From Halothece sp. PCC 7418 (GTDB lineage: Bacteria > Cyanobacteriota > Cyanobacteriia > Cyanobacteriales > Rubidibacteraceae), in the NCBI RefSeq assembly GCF_000317635.1, contig NC_019779.1, forward strand, positions 248,001-312,000: 64,000 bases of DNA, written 5' to 3'. Below are positions 55,160 to 63,689 of the stretch, piece by piece. The position numbers and the translations under genes were made by a program. Position 1 is the stretch's first letter. Each line of letters opens with the position of its first letter. The notes under the pieces are model-generated. The model searched no databases and had not been told where the DNA came from. It saw only the letters and a list, made by a program, of their open reading frames with translations.

Positions 55160-55288
55160 GCAACTAAAAACTCAACAATGAATAATGGGGATTGGACACT
55201 AATCCCGCATCTTAGATGAAGATTATAATGACCAACCGCCAAACGGAGAACGGCGTTTTTTGAAAACACCGCGACGGGTAACAAAGGA

Positions 55289-56659
55289 TTAATTTTTACC
55301 AGTCTTCTCCTGAGAAATATACCAAGTTAAGAGTCCTCCTGCGATCGCGATTCCAGCTAAACTCAATAAAACGGCTGCTAAACCAAAGATGGTTTCGGCA
55401 ACACTCGCCAACGCTAAAGGTAAACTCAAAGCAATATTAACAGCATTATTCTGCAAGCCAAATACTTTTCCCCGTTTGTTCTCTGGGGTTTCTTCCTGAA
55501 TGGTGGTTTGCATGGGAATCCCCACCAAGGAGGCAAAAAAGCCTAAAAGGGTGGTCATAATAAAGGCGAGGGTCATATTGCTTGTAAAAAAGGCTAAACC
55601 AGCTAATGCACCCGCCATACCAAATGAGCCCCATAAGCCCAATTGTGCGCGAGAGAGAGCCTGTCCCCAATTGCCTAAGAAAGTTGCCCCCACTGCCATG
55701 CCAACGCCCGCAGCAGCTAAAATAAAGCCAAACTGATCGGATTCTAAGTTGGGTAGGGTTTCGGCTAAACGAACCGCTAACACGGCTAAGGCAGCAAAGA
55801 CACAGAAAAGAATAATTAACTGTACCATGGCATTGCGAACGCGGTGATTTTGCCGTAAATATTGTACGCCTTCCCAAATATCTTGGAAAACGTGGGGACG
55901 TTCTTCCTTAACGTGAATTTTTTCTTTGGGGTTTAGGGGAAGTAAAACCAATCCCGCGATCGCGTAACCTGCGCCAACAACAATCTCTTTACTAAAATCC
56001 CAAGTCAATCCTAGCCCGTGAGCAAAGGTTTCGGTTAAATCTAATAAGGGTTCTCCCACCGCAAAGCCAATAATCACGGAAGCCATCATGGTTGTGGTGT
56101 AAAGGGAGTTTGCAGGAAGCAGATTTTGTCGTTTAACTAATAAGGGGATTGCGGTCTGTTCTGCGGGCGCGAAAAACTGGGTCAGGGTGGAAACGAAGAA
56201 GGTAATCACTAAAAGACACCAGAAGCCCACGGGTAAATTAAACCATGGCGGTAAATCTTCAGCAAAATAGAGTAAGGGGGGAACTGACCAAACTAATAAT
56301 CCTCGAACAAGATTGGTTCCGACGAGAACGCCTTTTTTCGACCAGCGATCGACATAAACCCCAGCCAGAGAGCCAAACAGGACGGCGGGAATGGTAAACG
56401 CGATCATAATGGCGGAAACCCAACCGCTAATGGTTTGGTCAGCCCGTTGAAAGTGACTGGCGATAATGCTAATCATCAACACCAGATAAACCTTATCCGC
56501 TAGTTGAGAAAAGATTTGTCCACTCCAAAGGGTTAAAAAGCGGTAATTTTTCAATACGGGAAGAAACCCCTGTGTGTTTTCATCAGCAGGGGTTTGGGAG
56601 GAATTATTATCAGTGGTTTGAGGGGTCGTGTTGGTTTGTTCTTCTTCAGATAGTTTCAT
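55289..56659 (-). CDS. Major facilitator superfamily transporter (MFS, enterobactin-exporter/MFS_3 type)
   Basis: A 456-residue transporter. About 30 hydrophilic, Thr/Gln-rich residues precede LPVLKNYRFLTLWSGQIFSQLADKVYLVLMI, and FGSLAGVYVDRWSKKGVLVGTNLVRG is MFS motif A. The order of helices resembles the EntS-like MFS_3 family of exporters. A further hydrophilic linker (KEKIHVKEERPHVFQDIWEGVQYLRQ) divides the two halves. Substrate unknown. It is separated from recO by a heptamer tract. Confidence 0.87.
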   Translation of the reverse strand: MKLSEEEQTNTTPQTTDNNSSQTPADENTQGFLPVLKNYRFLTLWSGQIFSQLADKVYLVLMISIIASHFQRADQTISGWVSAIMIAFTIPAVLFGSLAGVYVDRWSKKGVLVGTNLVRGLLVWSVPPLLYFAEDLPPWFNLPVGFWCLLVITFFVSTLTQFFAPAEQTAIPLLVKRQNLLPANSLYTTTMMASVIIGFAVGEPLLDLTETFAHGLGLTWDFSKEIVVGAGYAIAGLVLLPLNPKEKIHVKEERPHVFQDIWEGVQYLRQNHRVRNAMVQLIILFCVFAALAVLAVRLAETLPNLESDQFGFILAAAGVGMAVGATFLGNWGQALSRAQLGLWGSFGMAGALAGLAFFTSNMTLAFIMTTLLGFFASLVGIPMQTTIQEETPENKRGKVFGLQNNAVNIALSLPLALASVAETIFGLAAVLLSLAGIAIAGGLLTWYISQEKTGKN

Positions 56660-56708
56660 TAAATTTGTTATTTGTTATTTGTTCCTTGTTATTTGTTGTT
56701 CGTTATTT
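56660..56708. repeat. Heptamer tandem repeat (TTATTTG)n at the recO stop
   Basis: About six units of TTATTTG/TTGTTCG-type 7-bp sequence cover the end of recO (last about ten codons and stop) and the spacer to the MFS gene. Confidence 0.75.
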
Positions 56709-57490
56709 GTTGGACTCAGTAAGGTATCCACTAAGTTTGCAGAACGAATCGAACGATGAAAATGATATTCTGTATAATTTCGCAACAGCGTTTCAACCGT
56801 CTTTAAATGACTGGTTTCTGCGGAGAAATCAGCCGAAAGCGTCGATTTTGATAACTGTTGTAATAACTTTAATTCTCCAACATTAAGGAGATGATTAACC
56901 GATTCTTCCTTGTTAAGAACGATCCCCCCAGCTTGATAACTAAACCCAACTCGCCAATGAGGGTTACTTTCATCTAGCTGTAAAGGGCGTTGACTCAAGG
57001 AACATTGATGTAACTGGGGTGCAATCCCCGCTAAAGATAAGAGATGAAAAATCCCTTGGTTGAGTAAAGGGAAAAGATTAGGGGGAAAAGCCTCAGTAGA
57101 AACAGCACAAGTTTCAATGCGATTTAAATGTTCTTGTAAAAGGGTAAAGAGTTCAGGTTGGGGGTGGTCGCTGAGGGCGAAACTGAGGATAATTTCGGTC
57201 AGATATTGACTGACTGCAAGTTTTCCCAAATGCTGACTCAGTTTGGGGTAAGTCTGCAGGGTTTCTGCTTGCGTTAGACGATACAGTGAGGAACGTCCCT
57301 TCACCAGTAACAGTTGGTTAATGACGAATAACTCACTGCGTCCGCGCAACCGAGATTGATATTTCCGTGCGCCACCAGCAACCGCCCGAATCAGACCCTG
57401 TTCAGGGGTTAAAATGGTGAGGAGCCGATCGCGCTCGCCAAAGGGAACGCCTTTCAGGTTGATGCCTGTAACTTGATAAGTTTTACTCAT
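56675..57490 (-). CDS. recO: DNA repair protein RecO
   Basis: RecO loads RecA on SSB-coated single-stranded DNA with RecR. The 271-residue protein has the OB-fold N-terminal domain (YQVTGINLKGVPFGERDRLLTILTPEQGLIRAVAGGARK) with LRGRSELFVINQLLLVKG, followed by the helical domain (TEIILSFALSDHPQPELFTLLQEHL) and the shortened zinc-finger-less C-terminal region common in cyanobacteria. The final residues NNEQQITRNK are encoded in a heptamer tract, so the exact C-terminus looks set by repeat DNA. Confidence 0.9.
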   Translation of the reverse strand: MSKTYQVTGINLKGVPFGERDRLLTILTPEQGLIRAVAGGARKYQSRLRGRSELFVINQLLLVKGRSSLYRLTQAETLQTYPKLSQHLGKLAVSQYLTEIILSFALSDHPQPELFTLLQEHLNRIETCAVSTEAFPPNLFPLLNQGIFHLLSLAGIAPQLHQCSLSQRPLQLDESNPHWRVGFSYQAGGIVLNKEESVNHLLNVGELKLLQQLSKSTLSADFSAETSHLKTVETLLRNYTEYHFHRSIRSANLVDTLLSPTNNEQQITRNK

Positions 57491-57533
57491 GTGCTGTTTC
57501 TAAGACACCAACTCTCACCATAGCAAGGAATCC

Positions 57534-58217
57534 CTAGGCATCTGCATCCTCTGGATAACTGATTTTTTCCTGTTGCTGAATCAGTTGGATTCCGCGAGAT
57601 GTTCCTAACCGATGCGCCCCCGCCTCAATGAGCGCGATCGCGCTTTCCATCGTCCGAATCCCTCCAGAGGCTTTAATCCCCACTTGTCCGCGACTCATTT
57701 CTCGAATCAACTCCACATCCGCCACGGTCGCCCCCCCAAACCAGCCTGTATTGGTTTTAATAAAGTCAACGCCAGCATCTAAACACACTTCAATGGCTAG
57801 ACATTTTTCTTCTTGGGTTAACAGCCCTGTTTCAATAATGGCTTTGACAATCACCCCAGTTTCTTCACAAATTTCAGCAATTTCACGGTTGACACGCTCA
57901 GGAAATCCACTTTTAAGCCAGCCCAAGTTAATCACCACATCCAACTCTGACGCGCCATTTTCCACCGCTTCTGCTGCTTCATAAATCTTGGTTGCGCTGG
58001 TGGTTGCACCAGTGGGAAATCCAATCACAGTACAGACAGCAGGGGCTTTTCCATATAAATATTCTGTTGCTTCCCGCACGGCGCTGGGATAAACGCAAAC
58101 GGTGGGAAAATTATGTTGCCAGGCTTCATTACAACAGCGTTGGATTTCTTCTGTTGTCGCTGCGGGATTTAAAAGCGCGTGATCAATGGTGCGGGCAATA
58201 TCAATCTCTTGATCCAT
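57534..58217 (-). CDS. deoC: Deoxyribose-phosphate aldolase DeoC
   Basis: DeoC splits 2-deoxyribose-5-phosphate into glyceraldehyde-3-phosphate and acetaldehyde in deoxynucleoside catabolism. The TIM-barrel residues are in place: [29 protein letters not shown] (catalytic Asp near 93), [19 protein letters not shown] with Schiff-base Lys154, and [12 protein letters not shown] with Lys182. At 227 residues it is normal. It begins seven bases after the CBS-CP12 gene, so the two are probably cotranscribed. Confidence 0.94.
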   Translation of the reverse strand: MDQEIDIARTIDHALLNPAATTEEIQRCCNEAWQHNFPTVCVYPSAVREATEYLYGKAPAVCTVIGFPTGATTSATKIYEAAEAVENGASELDVVINLGWLKSGFPERVNREIAEICEETGVIVKAIIETGLLTQEEKCLAIEVCLDAGVDFIKTNTGWFGGATVADVELIREMSRGQVGIKASGGIRTMESAIALIEAGAHRLGTSRGIQLIQQQEKISYPEDADA

Positions 58218-58224
58218 TTTTGAT

Positions 58225-58788
58225 TTAGCCTCGGATCTCCTCCATTTTTTCTGCTTTTTGATGGGCTGCTTCGGCTTGTAATTCTTCTACCACATCCCAC
58301 GCTACGGCACATTCTGAAGAGTTTCTCCCGTGAATTTCGCAGGCTTGACGGGCTTTGGTGATGGCGTTTTTAATTTCTTCTTCTAATAGTTTCTCTTTCG
58401 GTTTTTCCACAAAATCACTTTTTCTGAGAATATCTGCTGTAGAAATTAAGCCTAATAATTCCCCTTGAATCACAGGGGCATGGTGAATATTCACTTGACT
58501 CAATAACCGCGCCACATATTCCACGCCCAGATCGGGGTTGACAACGACACAAGGTTTCGTCATTACCTCATACACTCTCACTTGCTGGGGATCTTTCCCG
58601 AAAGCTGCAACTTGCTTTACAATATCGGTTTCGGTAATGATTCCATAGGCATCACTATCACGACGGCGATCAACAATCAAGCAACTAATATTCTTTTCTT
58701 TCATTAATTCTACAGCAGCAGCGATTGTTGCTGATCCTTTAATCTTGACCACTTCTTGGGTCATGATCTCTTTTGCTTTCATCATCAT
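58225..58788 (-). CDS. CBS-CP12 fusion protein
   Basis: A 187-residue protein. Two CBS repeats occupy residues about 5-60 ([35 protein letters not shown]) and 70-125 ([35 protein letters not shown]). The C-terminal 50 residues are a CP12 domain: [35 protein letters not shown] with Cys150 and Cys160 and the core AWDVVEEL. The second, C-terminal Cys pair that binds GAPDH in full CP12 is absent. Such fusions are known in cyanobacteria; the CBS pair suggests adenylate sensing coupled to Calvin-cycle redox control. Three adjacent ATGs are possible starts. Confidence 0.9.
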   Translation of the reverse strand: MMMKAKEIMTQEVVKIKGSATIAAAVELMKEKNISCLIVDRRRDSDAYGIITETDIVKQVAAFGKDPQQVRVYEVMTKPCVVVNPDLGVEYVARLLSQVNIHHAPVIQGELLGLISTADILRKSDFVEKPKEKLLEEEIKNAITKARQACEIHGRNSSECAVAWDVVEELQAEAAHQKAEKMEEIRG

Positions 58789-58884
58789 TGGATTGAATTT
58801 CCTTCGGTATTTTCTGCTAGGTATTTAATCACCTACTTTACCATTTTAAGGTGACTTGTTTCTGCTTTTTGACTAGAGAAATCG

Positions 58885-59322
58885 TCAACGGCGATGTTTC
58901 GTTAATTTTAATTCTGTTCCTGCTTCATTCCATTCCACTTCGTCGAAAATATGATATAAAAGACAAAGCCCGCGACCACTTTCTGAGTGATCATCGGGCA
59001 GGAAACTATAGGGATCTTGTTGACAGCCACAACTTGGAACAAAGCCTGTCCCATTATCAGTAATCAACCAGGTGCAAGAGGTCGCCATAATGGCATATTG
59101 GACGATGACGGTTTTTCCTGGATCCAGTTGATTCCCATGTTTGGCTGCATTCACTAACGCCTCTTGTAATCCCAACCGAACTTCCGCTTGCCAATCTGGC
59201 GGGACTTTTGCAACTAAGAGATCTAAAATGGGACAAAGATAGAGAGTTGAGGCAAAACTCACGGTTCCCCAGTTGCATTTTGTTGGACGGGGTGATAATG
59301 CAATCACACGCTCTGACCTCAC
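58885..59322 (-). CDS. Anti-sigma-type HATPase (RsbW-like serine kinase)
   Basis: A 145-residue GHKL ATPase. The N-box is EALVNAAKHGNQLDPG (near 65-80) and the G1 box LITDNGTGFVP (near 103-113), followed by the G2-like HSESGRGLCLLYHIFDEVEW. There is no receiver or histidine-kinase dimerisation region, so it is a stand-alone anti-sigma or anti-anti-sigma switch kinase of the RsbW/SpoIIAB type. Its target is unknown. The start is a GTG at 59322 without a strong SD and is uncertain. Confidence 0.85.
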   Translation of the reverse strand: MRSERVIALSPRPTKCNWGTVSFASTLYLCPILDLLVAKVPPDWQAEVRLGLQEALVNAAKHGNQLDPGKTVIVQYAIMATSCTWLITDNGTGFVPSCGCQQDPYSFLPDDHSESGRGLCLLYHIFDEVEWNEAGTELKLTKHRR

Positions 59323-59465
59323 TATTTTTTTAGCCGTTAATGAAGAGATTAATTAGGGAAAAATTAAGTAAAAAACTCTGCTTCAGCTAATAGAAGCTGA
59401 TTGATTTTTTATTAGAATTTTCTCTTTCATTGTATCAGAAGATTGACAAGGGTAAAACCCCCTAA

Positions 59466-60854
59466 TTATAAGTCGGGATTTCCCTGTTCTAAAAAAACGG
59501 CACATTCCACATGGGCGGTTTGTGGGAAAAAGTCCGCAGGTTGGACAAGGGTGATTTTGTAGCCTGCGCTAGCTAGTTGTTTAAGGTCACGGGCGAGTGT
59601 TGCTGGGCGACAACTGAGATAAACAATTTGCTGCGGTTTGGTTTGAGTTAAGGTTTCTAAAACGGCGCGATCGCAGCCTTTGCGGGGTGGATCTAGAAAG
59701 ACTAAATCGGGGGTCATTTCCAATTGCGGAAGTAGAGACTCCACTTTCCCCACCTGAAAGGTAACATTTTCAATTTGATTATGTTGGGCATTACGTTCAG
59801 CCTGCGCGATCGCGCTCTCTTGTGATTCAATACCAATAACGGTTTTAGCGTGACGCGCAAAAGGAAGGGTAAATGTCCCAATTCCACAATACGCATCAAC
59901 AACCGTTTCGGTTCCCGTGAGCGCCAGTTGGTCTAAAATCAACTCACAGAGGGCTTCGGCGGTTTCGGTGTTCACCTGAAAAAAGGTGTTGGGACTTAAA
60001 AAGAAGGTTAAACCCGCAAATTCTTCTTCAATTTCCGCTTTTCCTGCAATACAACGGGTTTCTTTCCCAAAAATAATATTATTGCGTTGTGGATTTTCAT
60101 TCAAACAGACTCCCACTAACTGGGGAAATGTGTTTAACCAAGTTTGTGCTTGCGCTTCCAGTCCCTCTAAATTATCATCGGTGCTAATCAGAGTTAATAA
60201 AACTTGTCCTGTTTTCCGCCCAATTCTCAGGGCTAAATGACGCAATTTTCCCGTCCCTCGGCTTTCGTTATAGATTCCCCAGCCTTGGGCTTCGATATCC
60301 TGCTTAATCTGGGCTAAAAAGGGGTCTAAGCGCGAATCTTGAACGGGACATTGATTCAGATTGACCAACTTATGAGACCCTTTCCGATAATATCCCGCTT
60401 GCACGTTTCCTTCTGCTGACCGTTGTAAGGGATAAGTTACCTTATTGCGATAGTTGAGACCACTGGGACTGCTTAAAATGGGAGCAAGGGGGGGATCTGC
60501 AAAGCCTCCAATCCGTTGTAGGGCATCGAGAATCACTTGTTCTTTTGCTTTTTGCTGATAAGCTAAATCAATATGTTGCCACTGACAGCCCCCACATTTA
60601 TCCGCAACGATACACTGGGGGCGAATGCGGTGCTCAGAGGGAGTGAGTAATTCTTGGACTTGACCGTAGGCGTATTGGGGTTTAACTCTGACGAGACGGA
60701 CTAAAGCGCGATCGCCAGTTACCGTATCGGGAACAAAGACCACACGCCCTTCCCAGCGTCCGACTCCATCCGCGCGATCGCTGAGATCGGTAATTTCAAC
60801 TTCAATTAAACTACCTTGTTGCCATTTTTGGGGTGTATTTTGAGTTACTGACAT
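59466..60854 (-). CDS. rlmD: 23S rRNA (uracil-C5)-methyltransferase RlmD-type
   Basis: A 462-residue RumA/RlmD-family enzyme that makes m5U in 23S rRNA. The N-terminal TRAM domain (LIEVEITDLSDRADGVGRWEGRVVFVPDTV) precedes the Fe-S cluster region CIVADKCGGCQWQHIDLAYQ with its Cys cluster. The SAM domain has VVDAYCGIGTFTLPFA; the catalytic Cys is in IVYLSCRPATLARDL and the base is in VQPADFFPQTAHVECAV. The ATG at 60854 is used; the TTG just before is not needed. Which uracil is modified in cyanobacteria is not certain. Confidence 0.9.
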   Translation of the reverse strand: MSVTQNTPQKWQQGSLIEVEITDLSDRADGVGRWEGRVVFVPDTVTGDRALVRLVRVKPQYAYGQVQELLTPSEHRIRPQCIVADKCGGCQWQHIDLAYQQKAKEQVILDALQRIGGFADPPLAPILSSPSGLNYRNKVTYPLQRSAEGNVQAGYYRKGSHKLVNLNQCPVQDSRLDPFLAQIKQDIEAQGWGIYNESRGTGKLRHLALRIGRKTGQVLLTLISTDDNLEGLEAQAQTWLNTFPQLVGVCLNENPQRNNIIFGKETRCIAGKAEIEEEFAGLTFFLSPNTFFQVNTETAEALCELILDQLALTGTETVVDAYCGIGTFTLPFARHAKTVIGIESQESAIAQAERNAQHNQIENVTFQVGKVESLLPQLEMTPDLVFLDPPRKGCDRAVLETLTQTKPQQIVYLSCRPATLARDLKQLASAGYKITLVQPADFFPQTAHVECAVFLEQGNPDL

Positions 60855-60955
60855 CAATCAATAATTTTTCTAACTGTTCTTGGTTCTTTGGTCATTGGTC
60901 ATTCATTCAGCCTAACTCCCTCTCTCCCCCTCTCCCCAGCACGTAGCACTATATC

Positions 60956-61657
60956 TTAATTCTCTTCACTTTTTGGGAGACTTTTATTTTCTTGGGTCTC
61001 TTCACTTAACTGCTTATTATTAGCATAATTTTCGCCCAGATCAATGGTTTGCTGTTGTGGATAAGATTGGGGCTGAGTTTGTCTCCTGATTAAGTAAACA
61101 ATTCCCCAGATTAGAATAAAAAATACGGGCTCAATAAAAGCAAAATTTTTCCACCAATTCTTTCCATTTTCTGCTTTTTGTTGTTCTGCTTTTAATTCAT
61201 TTAAGCTCTGGTTTAAGTTTTCTTTGTCTTGACGCAGTTCTGTAAGTTCTCCTTCTAATTGTCCCATTTTTCTAATTTCTTCATTAAAACTAGCCCGAGC
61301 CTGATTCAATGTTTCTCGCTCTTGGTTCAGTTCCTCTTGACGCTGATTGAGTCTTTTTTCTTTTTCGATAAGTGCTTTTTGTAAAGGATCAAGTCCTTCT
61401 TTCAAAATTTCATTTTCGGTTCTGATTGATGAAATATTGTTGCCGAGTTTATTGTTTTCCTCTCTGAGGTTATCTAGTTTTTGTCGTAAGGTTTCAGATT
61501 GGTTTTTATAATCCTCTAATTGTTCTTGGAGATATTGGGCTTTTTGCTCTAGTTTCTGATAAAGTTCTTTATAATCTGGTCCTACTAAGGTAAATCCCGA
61601 CAGGAGAAAAAAACTAAGGATGAGTGCTGTTAGTTTTGAGAAGTTGCGATCAGTCAT
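60956..61657 (-). CDS. Coiled-coil protein with two membrane segments
   Basis: A 233-residue protein with an N-terminal hydrophobic helix (FSKLTALILSFFLLSGFTLVG, near 5-25), a long Gln/Glu-rich coiled coil from about 30 to 165, a second membrane helix near 170-190 (WWKNFAFIEPVFFILIWGIVYLI) and a short polar tail. I do not recognise the family. The coil would lie on the periplasmic side between the two membrane segments or the N-terminal segment could be a signal peptide. It follows the DUF1232 gene by 16 bases. Confidence 0.7.
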   Translation of the reverse strand: MTDRNFSKLTALILSFFLLSGFTLVGPDYKELYQKLEQKAQYLQEQLEDYKNQSETLRQKLDNLREENNKLGNNISSIRTENEILKEGLDPLQKALIEKEKRLNQRQEELNQERETLNQARASFNEEIRKMGQLEGELTELRQDKENLNQSLNELKAEQQKAENGKNWWKNFAFIEPVFFILIWGIVYLIRRQTQPQSYPQQQTIDLGENYANNKQLSEETQENKSLPKSEEN

Positions 61658-61673
61658 GTTATGTTTTTATAAA

Positions 61674-62309
61674 TTATTTATTTTTGGGATCAGAGGTAAT
61701 CTCCATTTCTAAGCCATGTTCTTCACACAAAAGTTCTAGAGCTTTGAGGGGATTTTTTTCAGCGTGAGAGCGAACTTTTTTGAGGAGTCGTCTCCTTTTA
61801 TTTCCTTCTCCTAAAATGGTGAGACCGAGGAGAGTACTGATTAACAGCGCGATCGCGTCATCAAATGATCCTGCAGCTGGGATAAAATCAGGAAAGATAT
61901 CAATCGGAAGCAGACTATAAATGACACCAAAACTAATTGTAATTACTCCTGAGATAAAATATTTGGCTTCCTGCCATCGAAAAATGATAAAAAACAATAG
62001 CAGGGAGATGATAAAATAAAAAATAGCCCAAGTTTGATTCCACCAAATTTCATCTTGAGCCAGTTGATCGGGAGTGACTTGTTGCCAAAAGAAACCTGAT
62101 AAGTGATCGAACAATTTTCGTATAAATCCTCGTCCTTCTAATTTTCGGATTGCGTTTTCTAACAAACGATCATAGTGGAAAATGGGTAGTGTAATCGCAA
62201 TCATTAAATTGATGGCTGAGAGAATCAGAGGAATTAAAGCAATCAAACGCCCCATCCCACTCCAAAGATCAGATTCTTCTCTCGCCACACGCAAAGACAG
62301 TTTGCTCAT
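61674..62309 (-). CDS. DUF1232 (YkvA-like) membrane protein
   Basis: A 211-residue membrane protein with four or five hydrophobic helices. ITISFGVIYSLLPIDIFPDFIPAAGSFDDAIALLISTLLGL near 120-160 is the DUF1232 motif (LLPxDxxPDxxPxxGxxDD). The C-terminal 45 residues are charged. The family's function is unknown. The next gene on the strand, the coiled-coil protein, starts 16 bases later, so they may form a two-gene operon. Confidence 0.85.
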   Translation of the reverse strand: MSKLSLRVAREESDLWSGMGRLIALIPLILSAINLMIAITLPIFHYDRLLENAIRKLEGRGFIRKLFDHLSGFFWQQVTPDQLAQDEIWWNQTWAIFYFIISLLLFFIIFRWQEAKYFISGVITISFGVIYSLLPIDIFPDFIPAAGSFDDAIALLISTLLGLTILGEGNKRRRLLKKVRSHAEKNPLKALELLCEEHGLEMEITSDPKNK

Positions 62310-62394
62310 GGAATATCACCATTGGGATTCAATCTTATTTTAATTTTACAGTGATGAAAACTTTCTTTCTTAGTTTGATGATTTTTAACGAATA

Positions 62395-62775
62395 TTAAAC
62401 CCAAGTCCCAGATTGTGCCAGAATTGGATCGAGGAGGAGGTTATTTTCATCGACAAAAACAATTTGCGGGTGATGGGTTTGCATTTCTTCTGGGGTCAGT
62501 AAACCGTAAGTGAGGATGATCAAGCGGTCATTAATTGCGCCAGATCGGGCTGCTGCACCGTTGAGTTCAATTTTACCTGAGTTGGCTTCCAGCGCGATCG
62601 CGTAAGTCATTAATCGCGCCCCGGTGGTAATATTCAAGACTTGGACTTGTTCATGAGGTGCAATTCCCGAAGCATCCAACAGCACTTGATCAATCCCAAT
62701 ACTACCCATATAGTTTAAGTTACTGTCTGTCACCCGACAGTTATGAATTTTTCCCAAAAGAAACGTCCGTTGCAT
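62395..62775 (-). CDS. panD: Aspartate 1-decarboxylase PanD
   Basis: PanD makes beta-alanine for pantothenate and CoA. The 126-residue proenzyme (from the ATG at 62775) has the self-cleavage site G24-S25 in [10 protein letters not shown], where Ser25 becomes the pyruvoyl group, and the conserved [10 protein letters not shown] and [20 protein letters not shown] blocks. A GTG at 62790 would add five residues. Length is typical. Confidence 0.94.
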   Translation of the reverse strand: MQRTFLLGKIHNCRVTDSNLNYMGSIGIDQVLLDASGIAPHEQVQVLNITTGARLMTYAIALEANSGKIELNGAAARSGAINDRLIILTYGLLTPEEMQTHHPQIVFVDENNLLLDPILAQSGTWV

Positions 62776-62931
62776 AGGGAAGGTGTTCACCTCGCTTACA
62801 ATCAGCCTTTTATTTTATCTTGATCCTAACTTGTTTTGCTACTGTTACAGCAAGTCGTGCCAGAGAAATAACTCCTTGGCTCAATTTAATATTTAAGATG
62901 ACTTAGAATGAAGATCGAATCAGGCATTAGA

Positions 62932-63345
62932 ATGGCAAGGGATATTTTCCATGATTGAGTACGAATCGGCTTAGAAAATGAGGGTTGGATCATTACAGAT
63001 GATCCCTATCTGATCAGTCTGGATAGCATTAACTTTCAGGTTGATTTAGCAGCAGAACGAATGATTGCAGCCGAAAAAGACCATCAAAAAATTGCTGTGG
63101 AAATTCAAAGTTTTGTGAATGCTTCTGCTGTTACTGATTTTTATGGGGCTTTAGGGCAATTTCTCAGTTATCGTTTGGTGTTGGAACGAACTGAACCTGA
63201 AAGAAGTTTGCATTTAGCAGTTCCTTTAGATACTTATGAGATTTTTTTTCAGTCCACTTTTGCTCAGTTAGCAATAAGAGAATATCAACTGAAATTAATT
63301 GTTTATGATTCCTTTAAGGGGGGATTGACGCAATGGATCAATTAA
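62932..63345 (+). pseudogene. xisH: xisH with one in-frame stop codon
   Basis: A full-length XisH reading of 138 codons starts at the ATG at 62932: MARDIFHD, then TGA (62956-62958), then VRIGLENEGWIITDDPYLISLDSINFQVDLAAERMIAAEKDHQKIAVEIQSF and onward. The family's usual N-terminus reads about HDAVRxALExDGW, so only this one codon is out of place. Starting at the ATG at 63061 would give 94 residues lacking the N-terminal part. XisH is the fdxN-element excision controlling factor family, with a PD-(D/E)xK-like fold. It overlaps xisI by 13 bases. Confidence 0.85.
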
Positions 63346-63668
63346 CCAAATATCGAAAATTGATTAAAGAGTTACTCTCGAAATATGCTTCTTATCAAAA
63401 AGATCAAGAAGACCGGGAATTACAGTTAATTTTTGATGAAGAACGGGATCATTATTTATGGTTTGATGTTGGCTGGAATGGGGCTAAGCGCATTTATCAT
63501 TGTGTCATTCATTTTGATATTAAAGATGGAAAAGTCTGGTTACAGCAAAATTCAACAGACTTAAATCCTGCGGAGGATTTGATCACATTAGGGGTAGAGA
63601 GAGAGGATATTATTCTGGGCTTTCAGCCTCCGTTCAAACGTCCTTTTACAAATTATGGGGTAGCTTAG
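63333..63668 (+). CDS. xisI: XisI family protein
   Basis: A 111-residue XisI protein: MDQLTKYRKLIKELLSKYASY at the N-terminus, DEERDHYLWFDVGWNGAKRIYHCVIHFDIKDGKVWLQQNSTD in the middle, and EDLITLGVEREDIILGFQPPFKRPFTNY at the end, all near-invariant in the family. XisI pairs with XisH in the fdxN element and in many copies elsewhere; outside heterocyst-formers the role is unknown. The reading frame is intact, and its start overlaps the end of xisH by 13 bases. Confidence 0.93.
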   Translation: MDQLTKYRKLIKELLSKYASYQKDQEDRELQLIFDEERDHYLWFDVGWNGAKRIYHCVIHFDIKDGKVWLQQNSTDLNPAEDLITLGVEREDIILGFQPPFKRPFTNYGVA

Positions 63669-63689
63669 GAAGAAAGAATTCCGATCATA

